Shown piece by piece: positions 51,401 to 56,853 of a stretch of 64,000 bases of DNA. Every line of letters starts with the position of its first letter. Positions within the stretch are counted from its first letter, which is position 1. The DNA is taken from NCBI RefSeq assembly GCF_002933875.1, contig NZ_BFAV01000071.1:78097-142096 (forward strand), given 5' to 3'. Source of the DNA: Desulfocucumis palustris. Its GTDB lineage: Bacteria; Bacillota; Desulfotomaculia; Desulfotomaculales; Desulfocucumaceae. The notes under the pieces were generated by a model. That model was given only the letters and a program-made list of their open reading frames with translations, had not been told where the DNA came from and did not search any database. Position numbers and translations under genes: made by a program.

Positions 51401-54400
51401 GTTTATCCCCGGGTGGAAGATACATAGAAATTGCAATGACAGCGCTTAAATCAGCCAGGACCATTGATTTATCCGTTTTGAATAATAATCAAACATTTTA
51501 CAGTATTGATTTAAGAAAATTGGGCTTGGAAGATCCTGAAACCTTTAAATTATATCAAAAAGAAATGATTCAATTATTAGCTCAAAAAATTATTCATCCA
51601 ACCATTTGCAAGGTTTTCTCCTGGGACCGGATTAAAGAAGCCTATGGTTATATGGAAAGCCGGGGGAACATAGGAAAAATTGTTGTCCGTATCCCCGCTG
51701 AGTACCGATATAGGAATACGGTACCGGTGGAGAATGTTTTGGAGGAAGAGGGCAGGTTTATGTTGCCTGCTTTACAAAAAGATTCCATAGCCATTATTGG
51801 TATGAGTGGTAAGTTTCCCATGGCAAAGGATATAAATCAATTTTGGGCAAACATAGTAGAAGGAAAGGATTGTATCACAGAGATCCCTGAAGAACGCTGG
51901 GATTGGAAGGCAAATTGCAGCGACCCCACAAAAGAGGCGAGTAACACCAGCATCAAATGGGGTGGATTTATTGACGGAGTAGACCAGTTTGATCCGCTGT
52001 TTTTCAGAATATCACCCAAAGAGGCCGAATTAATGGATCCCCAACAACGTCTGTTAATGACATATGTATGGCGGGCCATTGAAGATGCGGGTATTAATCC
52101 GAAGGCTCTGTCAAATAGCCCCACAGGAGTTTTTATTGCCACAGGTCCCAGTGAATATATAAATATCGGTTCTATTTCGCGAAATAACGGCTTGATATTA
52201 ACCGGCAATTATCAATCAATAATTCCTAATCGAATTTCTTACGAATTAAACCTTCATGGACCAAGCGAATATTGTGATACGGCTTGTTCTTCAGCGCTGG
52301 TCGCCTTACATCGTGCCATTCAATCAATCAATAACCACGAGTGTGAACAAGCCATAGTAGGTGCTGTTAACTTGCTCCTTTCCCCTGCAGGGTTCATTGG
52401 TCTTGACGCAATGGGTTATCTCAGCCCGGAAGGGCAATCCAGGCCGTTCCAGGCGAAGGCCGACGGATTTGTACGCAGTGAGGGAGTTGGTGTGATCATC
52501 CTCAAGCCTTTGCCGAAAGCTATCGAGGATCAGGACCTCATTTACGCGGTAATCAAGGGTACGGGGGTATCCCATGGCGGTAAAGGGTTGTCATTAACCG
52601 CTCCCCTTGCAACTGGAATGAAAGCTGCCATGCTCCAGGCCTACCAGGCTTCAAAGATTGATCCACGCACCGTATCCTATATTGAAGCGCATGGTAGTGC
52701 CACTCCCCTGGGCGACGGTATTGAAATCAATGCGCTGAAATCCGGATATCAGGAACTTGCCAAAGTTTATTCACAGAAATCGCAAACGGAGCCCCCCTGT
52801 TATATTAGTAGTTTAAAGCCATGTATTGGGCATGGAGAACGGTTCTCCGGAATGGCCGCGTTAATCAAAGTAATTTCTGCAATACGGCATAAACTAATTC
52901 CAGGGGTTCCTCAATTTTCAACTCTTAATGAAAATATTTCCCTGGAAGGAAGTCCATTTCAAATTACGGCGGAAAACCACAATTGGGAAGCATTGACGGA
53001 TACCAATGGCAACAGTCTGCCCCGCCGTGCCAGTATTAATAGCTATGGACTTGGTGGGGTTAATGCACATGTGGTTATAGAGGAATACATTCCCTCTCAA
53101 GAAGAAACATTCCCTACCGATTCCACAAACTTTCCTCAGATAGTAGTCTTTTCAGCTAAAAATCCGGGTCGATTACAGGCAGTGGTCCAACAGGTGCTGG
53201 AGTTTATAGAACTTCAAAAAAACCTTTCCTTACCTAATCTGGCGTATACCCTCCAGGTAGGGCGTGAAGCAATGGAATCCAGAATGGCAATGGTGGTAAG
53301 CAACCGGGAACAGCTTGTCCAGGGTATGAAGGAGTATCTGCAATCCATCAAAGAAGGAGGAGAGATAGATACTGCCGTTCCTATTTTTGCGGGGGATTTA
53401 GAGGATGAGCATTCAGAGCTTGCAAGCCTGCTTGATGGTAAGGCAGGGGAAACTGTATTACAGGCATTCTGGGAGGAAAGAAATTTGGAGAAACTGGCGC
53501 TCCATTGGACTAAAGGCTGCCAGATACCCTGGGAATCACTACATGAGGGGAAAGGAGCCCGCAGGATGTCCCTGCCTGCTTATCCCTTTGAAAAAAGACT
53601 ATACTGGCTCTCTCAGGCCGGCGAACAGCACCCTGCAAAAACAGAAGAAAACAGGTATTCAGCTGATCAAGTTACCCCCCGGCTGGTTCCGAACAATTTA
53701 AATACTCTTATTAAAAAAAGGTTAAGCGAACTTTTAGGTATCCCGGTTGGAGAATTGCCAACCCGGAAGTCACTGGATAGTTTGGGGTTCAATTCACTGC
53801 AAGCCATTACTTTTAGAGCAATGCTTGAACGGGATATTGGTTTTGAAATCCCCTTGGCTTTGGTTATGGAAAATAGAACCGTCCAGCATTTAGAGAGTAA
53901 TTTGAATGAAATAATTAAACTAAAATATACTGAACATCAAGTCGAAGCAAATATTCAAAATAATGATGAAAAGAGTAACACCAAGCAAAATATTCAATTA
54001 GACACTTCAGAAATCCTACCTGAAATCATTCCCAATCTTGCCGACCGTTTTCAATCTTTTCCATTAAACGATATCCAGGAATCTTTTCTGGCCGGGCGTA
54101 AACTCCGCTTTGGCGGTGACTGGGTTGGTTGTCATATTTACTTCGAAATTGAAGTGAAAGATATTGATATCTATCGTTTAAACAAGGCCTGGGAAAGTTT
54201 AATTAAATATCATGAAATGCTGCGTTCTGTGGTTTTATCCAATGGGCAACAGAAAATTCTGGAGAAAACCCCCCCGTACAAATTTAAAATAGTTGACTTA
54301 AGAAGAAAGGACCATAATGAGCGCTCCCGGCACCTTGAAAATGTACGGAAAAAAATGTCGCATAAGGTATATGAGCCCGGGCAATGGCCATTTTTCGAAA

Positions 54401-56853
54401 TCCGAATAAGTGTATACCCGGATAGTAAATATATTATACATTTCAGTATTGATGAATTAATAATAGATGCCAGCGGAGTGTACATGCTATTGCAGCAGTG
54501 GCAACTGCTATACAAAAAACCGGAGTGGAAATTTCCGGAGTTGAGCGTATCCTTTAGGGACTACATATTAGCCATAAAGAAATTTGAAAATTCAAACCGC
54601 TATAACAGAGATTTGGAGTATTGGATGGAAAAATTGAAAAATATGCCTGGTGGGCCGGTACTCCCATTACAACAAAAGCCGGGTAAACCGGATAGCAAAG
54701 ATGATTATTGCCGCGTTAGACTAAATGGAACACTTGAGGAAAAACAGTGGCAGTTTCTTAAAAAGAAAGCTAAAGAATTAAATGTGTCCACCACGGCTCT
54801 GCTCCTCAGTATATTCACCGAGGTTCTTAGTTCACGGAGTAAAAATGAAAAATTCTCCCTGCTCTTAACCTTTTTTAATCGTCTTCCGCTGCATTCCCAG
54901 TTGGAGCAAATCCTCGGCCCGTTTATTTCCACGAGCATATTTGTTGTGGAGGAGAAAAAGGGACGTAGTTTTGAAAAACTGATTAAAGACAATCAAGAAT
55001 GTTTGTGGGGTGATTTGGACCATAGCAGTGTGAGCGGGATCAGAGCGTTAAGAGAACTTAAAGCAAGGCGTAAAATTTCCGGTTCTTTGCACCTGCCTGT
55101 AGTCTTCACATCATTAGTAAATAATTTTAAAAGTGACCATAATGAAGAAAGCTTTTTTAAGCAGATTTCATTTATGGTGACCCAAACACCCCAGGTTTAT
55201 TTGGATCATCAGGTGTTCGAACAGGACGGGAGACTAAAATTTAGCTGGGATGTTGCCGAAGGATATTTCGGAGCTGGCGAAATCAGAAATATGTTCTCTG
55301 ACTACTGCCGGTTTCTTAATATGCTGGCATCGGAAGATGGCCGGTGGCAGCCGGAAGCATTAACCCCTGATATGAAGGGTGAAAATTTATTCAGCAAAGA
55401 GGAAAATAAAACCAAAGCTGCTGCGGCAATGTGCCCTGTGTTAGATGTTTTACCGGCAGGTCTGAAACTGGAGGTTTTAACAGCCGATAGCTTTATGCCG
55501 TTTCCATTAACAGATCAGCAGCAGGCATATGCCTTTGGCAGATATATGTCAGGGGGCAATAACAGCTGTCAATTATATCTGGAAATTGAAGCTACAGAAC
55601 TTGATCCCGGGAGACTTGAAAAAGCATGGAAAAAATTGATGAAAACTCATCAGATGCTTATTACGGTAATTCGGCCGGACGGTACCCAACGGATTGTTGA
55701 AGAGGTTCCGGATTTTAAAATAAAAGTGATGGATTTGACAGGCAAAAAAGCGGAGGAGGTTCAGGCCAAGTTAAGCGCCACCAAACGCTTCATGTTGGAA
55801 CATGTGTTCAATCTGGAAGAATGGCCGTATTTTGATTTGCGTGTATCGGTTATGGACAGTACTAAATCACGGATTCATTTTACTATTGATTTAATCATAG
55901 CCGATGCAAACAGCATTCATCTGCTAATGAAGCAACTCTTTTATTATTACGAGAACCCAACCAAAGATCCGAAAAAGGTTGATGTTTTGTTCCGGGATTA
56001 TGTTATGGCATTGCAAAAATACAAAAAAGCAGAAGGTTACCAAAGGAGCATTCAATATTGGGAGAATAAGTTTGCAGGAATCCCGCCCGGACCGCAGTTA
56101 CCAATGAAAAGTAACGGCAAAAATGGAACTTCCTTTGAGTACCGACAATTCAAAGGAGTGCTTTTGAATTGGGAGGCGCTTAAAAAGACAGCCCACAGGT
56201 TATCTGTGTCGCCAAGCATGATTTTGCTGACGGCTTATACAGAGGTTTTGGGAGCGTGGATGGAGCAAAAACCCTTCACTATAGTAGTTCCATGCTGGGA
56301 AAGACTCCCCCTTCACCCTGAGATCGATGAGGTGATAGGTGATTTTACAGCCATGAGCTGGGTTGTAACCAGTGGTGAAAGGAAACCCTTCGAAAAGAAG
56401 GTAAAGTTAAACCACAGTATTGTGCGGGAAGATTTATCGCACATGGCCGTGAGCGGTTTAAAGGTTCTAAGGAAGGCCGCAATGAAGGGTAGGCACAAAG
56501 GCATGTTAACATTTCCGGTGGTTTTTACAAACATGATGCCCCATTTTAGCGTTGAGACTGCAAAAGGTTTTAAAAAAATTGAGATGTTAAGCAAAACACC
56601 GCAGGTTTATCTGGATAATATAAGTGAAGAGCGGGATGGGCGGCTTTACTTTTACTGGGATGTAATAAAGGAAGTATATCCGGAAGGTCTGATGGAAGAA
56701 ATGTTTGCGGGGTATAAGCGATTATTAGAGGCTTTGTCCGGTGATTCCATGAGATGGGCAGAATTGGATCCCGGCGAGATAATCAATGCACAACCTGAAA
56801 AATATAAAAATTTAATGATGTTGCGGGGAGGTTTGCATGAGCATGGAAGGTAG
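36457..56853 (+). CDS. Trans-AT polyketide synthase / NRPS hybrid 1 (6798 residues)
   Basis: Giant modular synthase that extends a polyketide and hands it to an NRPS module. Domain order by residue: ACP 5-90, KS 106-528, MT 734-1091, ACP ~1146-1230, KS 1289-1706, DH 1892-2187, KR ~2200-2620, ACP ~2648-2725, KS 2778-3220, DH 3408-3695, KR 3715-4150, MT 4205-4560, ACP 4604-4690, ER 4751-5085, KS 5107-5545, ACP 5745-5825, Cy 5862-6298, Cy 6328-6780. No AT domain appears anywhere, so malonyl units come from the free-standing transferase at 31721. The ATG at 36457 follows AGGAGGAATATAGC; the open frame upstream lies inside the methyltransferase gene. There is no terminal thioesterase, and the protein stops after the Cy pair. 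Its end overlaps the next synthase by 17 bases. Confidence 0.95.
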   Translation: MKVIQNNLEYIENIIKEVVVNLLKERSDSLDLYKSFFDLGVNSVLAVELIEAINQQLGIELEIQVIFDYRGIKELAKYIFNQYGKNTREKKGINNNHQAPRELASEVAIIGISGKFAGSETIEEFWDHLQAGDSCIEEINRKGWEQNIYYHPDPLQMNKSISKWGGFLKNIDDFDALFFNIPESEVEKMDPQQYLFLEEAYKAFEDGGYSTEYLSGKKVGVFIGGRNSGNKGKKLLDQEINAQTFLANDMSVLAARISYFLNLKGPSIAIDTACSSSLVAIHLACNSIYKGESEIALAGGVFILNSPEFLIMSSKTGMLSPDGKCRTFSKKANGMVIGEGVGALVLKRLDAAMRDRDHIYGVIKCSAINQDGKTNGITAPSMLSQKALIYETYKNSSIHPETVSYVEAHGTGTKLGDLIEIKALTEAFREFTDESQFCVIGSHKPNIGHTVMTSGIAGVFKILMAMKYRKIPANIGVTEENEQIDFKKSPFFTNTSLREWKSKDEVPLRAGISAFGFSGTNCHIIFEEPPQQNNSSNNPVRPYYIFPFSAKTKAALVQKFSDMANWLEKEGENHSIEDISYSLSIGRCHFPVRYAFIAKDMDELKHKIMKINESGAAEKFDGDSYNKDPILEGYDKQLIEELQGDCDLISEEYKERLIVLSELYAKGYNLNWESLFKAGKYYRIPLPTYPFNGGSCWISETGDTELQETVEINLENILANKNIQSYISEAESEGGMRIKELDSLLCKLLWGQLQSLGFFIKENTLIADLKAKTGLRNLYHRWLEESIAVLARHNYLKYDGASCTVHDTMPLNINAVWKEWGHKKVTWMENPNLKAQVTLVEAMLRALPEILTGKVLATDIMFPGSTMELVEGIYKNNLVADYFNEVLADTLIVYIQERLKQGSSARIRILEIGAGTGGTSAVVFQKIKPFRDHIQEYCYTDISKAFLMYAEEKYGPQNPYLTYQIFNVEKPVAGQGAPMGGYDIVIAANVLHATRNIRQTLGNVKAALKKNGLIILNEINSNSLFNHLTFGLLEGWWLYEDPVLRIPGCPGLYPETWRKVLENEGFRSVFFPAQEAHDLGQQIIAAKSNGVIVRQKQQIKSSIKSVDKRINVIASRSYLSNKTPQLFIAKDQHPILLKTNAVQRGVDITDQLIEENIKEIILEKLSESLKVDIDMIDVDEPFRDYGVDSISGVRLVQVINQILMIGLETTSLFDYSSVNKLTNYILLKYKDEIIKTLGQGIEQASANDGLSRDDKKNRPAYSYPKRILRLLPEPDIIKKEEHSRDLIQKDLIAIIGISGRFIRSKNVHELWGHLSNGTNLIEEVKRWDLSKYYSKDMQYCKFGSLLEDIDKFDPLFFNISGLEAAYMDPQQRIFLEESWKALEDAGYAGAGVQGCLCGVYVGCMGGDYQQLLAGSPPAQAFWGNMGSVVPARIAYYLDLQGPAITVDTACSSSLVAIHLACQGLWANEIEMALAGGVFIQSTPEFYLHANRAGMLSSTGRCYTFDERADGFVPGEGVGVVVLKRLKEAIKDGDHIYGVIRGSGINQDGTTNGITAPSAKSQERLECQVYDTFKIHPEHIQLVEAHGTGTKLGDPIEFQALTRAFRKYTDKKEYCAVGSIKTNLGHTQIAAGVAGVIKVVMSLQHKKIPPSLHFQSGNKNIEFKDSPFYVNTGLKDWDIGPDSKRCAVVSSFGASGTNAHMVIEEAPKVERQYSEKPGYLIVLSARTFEQLRQQAGQMIDFCQQKPQVNCGNMSYTLFVGRKHFNHRLACVVKNQHELVKLLKRWLEKGKVSQIYVSKLGEHDHREQPSLKRYGNQCIRNCQSAHNADYLEQLSTVADFYVQGYGLEYEQLFLNDNYSRIPLPTYPFARERYWIPEINTKSAGISLSATLPMAAPSHPLLHQNTSDLFEQRFSSIFTGQEFFLEDHIVKGRRVLPGVAYLEMARAAVEQAAPVLEENRAGIRLKNVVWAHPIAIGEQPVQVHIGLFSENNGEIIYEIYSEPEESHLDPVVHSQGTAMLSSAAEALLLDLTALQLQCSQSILSSAQCYETFRYMGLDYGPGHQGIEKIYLGPGQLLAKLSLPASVYDTLDQFVLHPSMTDSALQASVCLMMAFGDADGRAARRPPLPFTLQELEIRGSCTPDMWAFIRYSDGSKAGDKVQKIDIDLCDDQGHVCVQMKGFSARVLEGEAGSAGAAATLGTLLLHPCWKEQAVNKEATDPVYAQHLVLLCEPDEVTRESIETQMNGVRCLPLELFQQNGIEERFQAYAARAFEEIQNILKNKPQGKVLIQVIVSTREEQQLLSGLSGLLRTARLENPKLIGQLIEVEPGENSTGIVEKLKENSRSPVDNQIRYQAGKRLLAGWSEMEISREASRIPWKDRGIYLITGGAGGLGLIFAEEIAHKVIDAVLILAGRSPLSNDKRTRIERLQALGARIEYKQFDVTQRKAVTDLIQSIQEDFGNLNGIIHGAGVIRDSFIIKKTRDELREVLAPKVAGLVNLDQATKELPLDFFVLFSSISGSLGNPGQADYSTANVFMDAYARYRNSLVLSKQRHGQTLSINWPLWREGGMRVDEETEKMMTQSMGMMAMQTATGIKALYQGLASGKDQVMVLEGKVDRMKQKLLSISTPGNAQPEKNTAASASTRIAAGGLLDKVQAALMQIVSKLLKVKMDVLDTDTELNEYGFDSITLTQFTNKLNEAYNLELNPTIFFEHPTLQSFAEYLMEEHQAVFAAKYGAQTRAEHIVQTIDNSVEESPPGKRRRSRFTKITAVPASKQDTNVPEPIAIVGMSGIFPMARDVNEFWDNLAESKDCITEIPESRWNWQQYYGDPAKEANKTNIKWGGFIDGVDEFDPLFFGISPLEAELMDPQQRLLMTYVWKAIEDAGYSAQSLSGTKTAIFVGTASSGYSGLISQTNRAIEAYSSTGMVPSVGPNRMSYFLNIHGPSEPIETACSSSLVALHRAVCAMENGSCEMAIAGGVNTIVTPELHISFNKAGMLCEDGRCKTFSNKANGYARGEGVGMLFLKKLKAAEQSGDHIYGLIQGTAENHGGRGNSLTAPNPKAQAELLQTAYTKAGIDPRTVTYIEAHGTGTELGDPIEINGLKAAFKELYQATGEPQVTAAHCGLGSVKTNIGHLELAAGIAGVIKVLLQLKHKTLVKSLHCDIINPYIQLNNSPFYLVQETKEWKPLKDSKGKDLPRRAGVSSFGFGGANAHVVIEEYIPKDPDRPEIAINPQNPAIIVLSARNEERLKEQAQQLLAFIGERQFIDADLAHMAYTLQIGREAMEERLGMIAVSMKELEEKLKSFVEGRDDIEAFFQGQVQRHKETLAAFTADEDMQKVIDAWIRKGKHAKILDLWVKGFNIDWDKLYVDTKPHRISLPTYPFARERYWVPETATNIGNTTTNLGISASLHPLLHQNTSDLSEQRFSTTFTGKEFFLADHVVGGQRVFPGAAHLEMARAAVEQSAGDLKQGQTGIRLKNFVWSRPIVVMERPVQVHIALFSEDSGQIACEIYGKSGETGAGPVVYSQGSAELYSLAGAPVLDLKILREQCSNSSLISSQCYDTFRSMGLQYGPGHQGIEKIYMGREQVLAKLSLPSSVSENQDNFVLHPGMVDSALQASIYLMMDTSGKALLKPALPFALQELEILHKCTPGMWALIRYGDSGDAGEKMRKIDIDMCDEQGRVCIRIKGFTARVPEGEIPASDMSSTVPEETAVEPLVGTTMLIPVWDSISVGKVQTFPFYTDQVVIVGGDEDNRIAIQKHFPEARVLEIGIGNTIEEIVQNLKGHGPIDHVLWIAPHNPLDPLTGDALIEGQKQGVLLVFKMIKALLGLGYGAKNLGWTVITMQTQPIHKKDSVNPTHASLYGLLGSMSKEYPNWKVRLVDLEADCDWPIDDIFTLPPEPQGNALVYRGQEWHRQRLIPFQCSPAAGKLCRTGGVYVVIGGAGGIGEVWSEYMIRTYQARIIWIGRRQKNAAIQAKLDRLAGLGPAPHYIAADATDGKALYQAYEEIKKRYWQIHGVIHSAIVLLDKSLVNMEEEQFKAGLSTKVDVSARMAQVFYKEPLDFIIFFSSMIAFTKAPGQSNYASGCTFKDAFALQLAHQWPCAVKVINWGYWGSVGIVASKVYQDRLAQIGMGSIEPPEAMEALEVLLTGPADQIVFMKTTKHPVMPEMNPEELITVYPENLPSNIQNVLKHIPKKYSHLGRIKSEMDRQMKDMDGLLCKLLWGQLQSVGLFMEENPVIAELKTKIGLSDLYYRWFEESMGILARNNYLRFDGKSCRVMDSTPVNTAAVWEEWDRTKSAWLENPDRKARVVLVEAMLRALPKIITGKIVATDIMFPNSSMELIEGIYKNNKVTDYYNEVLANTIVVYIQERLRQDSSAQIRIIEIGAGTGGTSAMVFRKLKPYLEHIQEYCYTDISKAFLLYAEKEYGPENSYLTYKIFNVEQPVVGQGIPAGEYDIAIAANVLHATKNIRQAIRNAKAVLKKNGLFLLNEISGKSLFTHLTFGLLEGWWLYEDTGLRIPGCPALYPAAWQEVLESEGFRSILYPAQEAHDWGQQIVAAESDGMVRQKRPCQPGVIPGKKSGAPISRKTPAQDIHSQLQKTEPIYRGPEVIDQMVKEHVRTIIRKSIAETLKLKERQIQDDRFFSEYGVDSIIAVNLVNLISRQCKITLQTTALFDYNNVNQLLRHIIREHKSALITSIQENMPLKSTAMESRGEAIAVAQGQLFTYHNVKRKGSKYKSQLESVKSPKDFLKEDNQQGYYRMVIERPGGIEDLKVIKSAVPELKENEIRIAVRAFSLNFGDLLCVKGLYPTMPPYPFTPGFEASGIVVDIGESVTSVRPGDAVVVVMGETLGAQASMITCSARQAFLKPETLSFEEACALPVVAMTMINAFRKARLKRGERILIQTATGGTGLIAVQLAKYYGAEIYATAGSQHKLDYLEKLGVSYRINYQETDFEKELSQLTHGKGVDVVINTLPGDAIQKGLNCLSPGGRYIEIAMTALKSARTIDLSVLNNNQTFYSIDLRKLGLEDPETFKLYQKEMIQLLAQKIIHPTICKVFSWDRIKEAYGYMESRGNIGKIVVRIPAEYRYRNTVPVENVLEEEGRFMLPALQKDSIAIIGMSGKFPMAKDINQFWANIVEGKDCITEIPEERWDWKANCSDPTKEASNTSIKWGGFIDGVDQFDPLFFRISPKEAELMDPQQRLLMTYVWRAIEDAGINPKALSNSPTGVFIATGPSEYINIGSISRNNGLILTGNYQSIIPNRISYELNLHGPSEYCDTACSSALVALHRAIQSINNHECEQAIVGAVNLLLSPAGFIGLDAMGYLSPEGQSRPFQAKADGFVRSEGVGVIILKPLPKAIEDQDLIYAVIKGTGVSHGGKGLSLTAPLATGMKAAMLQAYQASKIDPRTVSYIEAHGSATPLGDGIEINALKSGYQELAKVYSQKSQTEPPCYISSLKPCIGHGERFSGMAALIKVISAIRHKLIPGVPQFSTLNENISLEGSPFQITAENHNWEALTDTNGNSLPRRASINSYGLGGVNAHVVIEEYIPSQEETFPTDSTNFPQIVVFSAKNPGRLQAVVQQVLEFIELQKNLSLPNLAYTLQVGREAMESRMAMVVSNREQLVQGMKEYLQSIKEGGEIDTAVPIFAGDLEDEHSELASLLDGKAGETVLQAFWEERNLEKLALHWTKGCQIPWESLHEGKGARRMSLPAYPFEKRLYWLSQAGEQHPAKTEENRYSADQVTPRLVPNNLNTLIKKRLSELLGIPVGELPTRKSLDSLGFNSLQAITFRAMLERDIGFEIPLALVMENRTVQHLESNLNEIIKLKYTEHQVEANIQNNDEKSNTKQNIQLDTSEILPEIIPNLADRFQSFPLNDIQESFLAGRKLRFGGDWVGCHIYFEIEVKDIDIYRLNKAWESLIKYHEMLRSVVLSNGQQKILEKTPPYKFKIVDLRRKDHNERSRHLENVRKKMSHKVYEPGQWPFFEIRISVYPDSKYIIHFSIDELIIDASGVYMLLQQWQLLYKKPEWKFPELSVSFRDYILAIKKFENSNRYNRDLEYWMEKLKNMPGGPVLPLQQKPGKPDSKDDYCRVRLNGTLEEKQWQFLKKKAKELNVSTTALLLSIFTEVLSSRSKNEKFSLLLTFFNRLPLHSQLEQILGPFISTSIFVVEEKKGRSFEKLIKDNQECLWGDLDHSSVSGIRALRELKARRKISGSLHLPVVFTSLVNNFKSDHNEESFFKQISFMVTQTPQVYLDHQVFEQDGRLKFSWDVAEGYFGAGEIRNMFSDYCRFLNMLASEDGRWQPEALTPDMKGENLFSKEENKTKAAAAMCPVLDVLPAGLKLEVLTADSFMPFPLTDQQQAYAFGRYMSGGNNSCQLYLEIEATELDPGRLEKAWKKLMKTHQMLITVIRPDGTQRIVEEVPDFKIKVMDLTGKKAEEVQAKLSATKRFMLEHVFNLEEWPYFDLRVSVMDSTKSRIHFTIDLIIADANSIHLLMKQLFYYYENPTKDPKKVDVLFRDYVMALQKYKKAEGYQRSIQYWENKFAGIPPGPQLPMKSNGKNGTSFEYRQFKGVLLNWEALKKTAHRLSVSPSMILLTAYTEVLGAWMEQKPFTIVVPCWERLPLHPEIDEVIGDFTAMSWVVTSGERKPFEKKVKLNHSIVREDLSHMAVSGLKVLRKAAMKGRHKGMLTFPVVFTNMMPHFSVETAKGFKKIEMLSKTPQVYLDNISEERDGRLYFYWDVIKEVYPEGLMEEMFAGYKRLLEALSGDSMRWAELDPGEIINAQPEKYKNLMMLRGGLHEHGR
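36466..40150 (+). other. Synthase 1, first section: ACP1-KS1-MT1-ACP2
   Basis: ACP1 carries its phosphopantetheine Ser at residue 43 (GVNSVLAVEL) at the very N-terminus, with no loading enzyme fused. KS1 has Cys 274 (DTACSSSLVAI), His in EAHGTGT and His in KPNIGHT, so it should be active, although SHKPNIGH replaces the usual SVKTNIGH. MT1 is a C-methyltransferase with ILEIGAGTGGTSAVVF. ACP2 Ser is at 1189 (GVDSISGV). There is no ketoreductase, so this section should leave an alpha-methyl beta-keto unit unless acted on in trans. Confidence 0.85.
40321..44640 (+). other. Synthase 1, second module: KS2-DH1-KR1-ACP3
   Basis: KS2 is complete (Cys 1450 in DTACSSSLVAI, EAHGTGT, TNLGHT). DH1 has the catalytic His 1925 in HIVKGRRVLPG and Asp 2098 in HPSMTDSALQAS, both intact. 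KR1 has GGAGGLG at residue 2384, the catalytic Ser in LFSSISG and Tyr 2526 in ADYSTAN. The GAGVIRDS region keeps the Asp of B-type ketoreductases, predicting a D-configured alcohol before dehydration. ACP3 Ser is 2683 (GFDSITL). Expected product of the module: an alpha,beta-double bond. Confidence 0.85.
44788..51700 (+). other. Synthase 1, third module: KS3-DH2-KR2-MT2-ACP4-ER
   Basis: KS3 Cys 2948 (ETACSSSLVAL) with EAHGTGT and TNIGHL. DH2 His 3436 (HVVGGQRVFPG) and Asp 3609 (HPGMVDSALQAS). KR2 has GGAGGIG at 3937 and Tyr 4078 (SNYASG). MT2 has IIEIGAGTGGTSAMVF. ACP4 Ser 4647 (GVDSIIAV). It is followed by an MDR-type enoyl reductase (LNFGDLLCVKGLYP, PGFEASGIVVDIG, TATGGTGLIAVQLAK). Full reduction with an alpha-methyl is predicted if all domains act. 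An in-line ER placed after the ACP is unusual. Confidence 0.85.
51772..56800 (+). other. Synthase 1, last section: KS4-ACP5-Cy1-Cy2
   Basis: KS4 keeps Cys 5277 (DTACSSALVAL) and both His residues but has HGSATPLGDG in place of HGTGTxLGDP and KPCIGHGE in the third motif. ACP5 Ser is 5780 (GFNSLQAI). Two cyclisation-type condensation domains follow, each opening with the Cy C1 pattern (FPLNDIQESFLAGR; FPLTDQQQAYAFGR). Cy2 has the full DxxxxDxxS motif (Asp 6478, Asp 6483, Ser 6486). Cy1 has both Asp (5999, 6004) but Gly in the Ser position. Tandem Cy pairs are known from azole-forming NRPSs such as VibF and the disorazol synthases. Confidence 0.85.
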
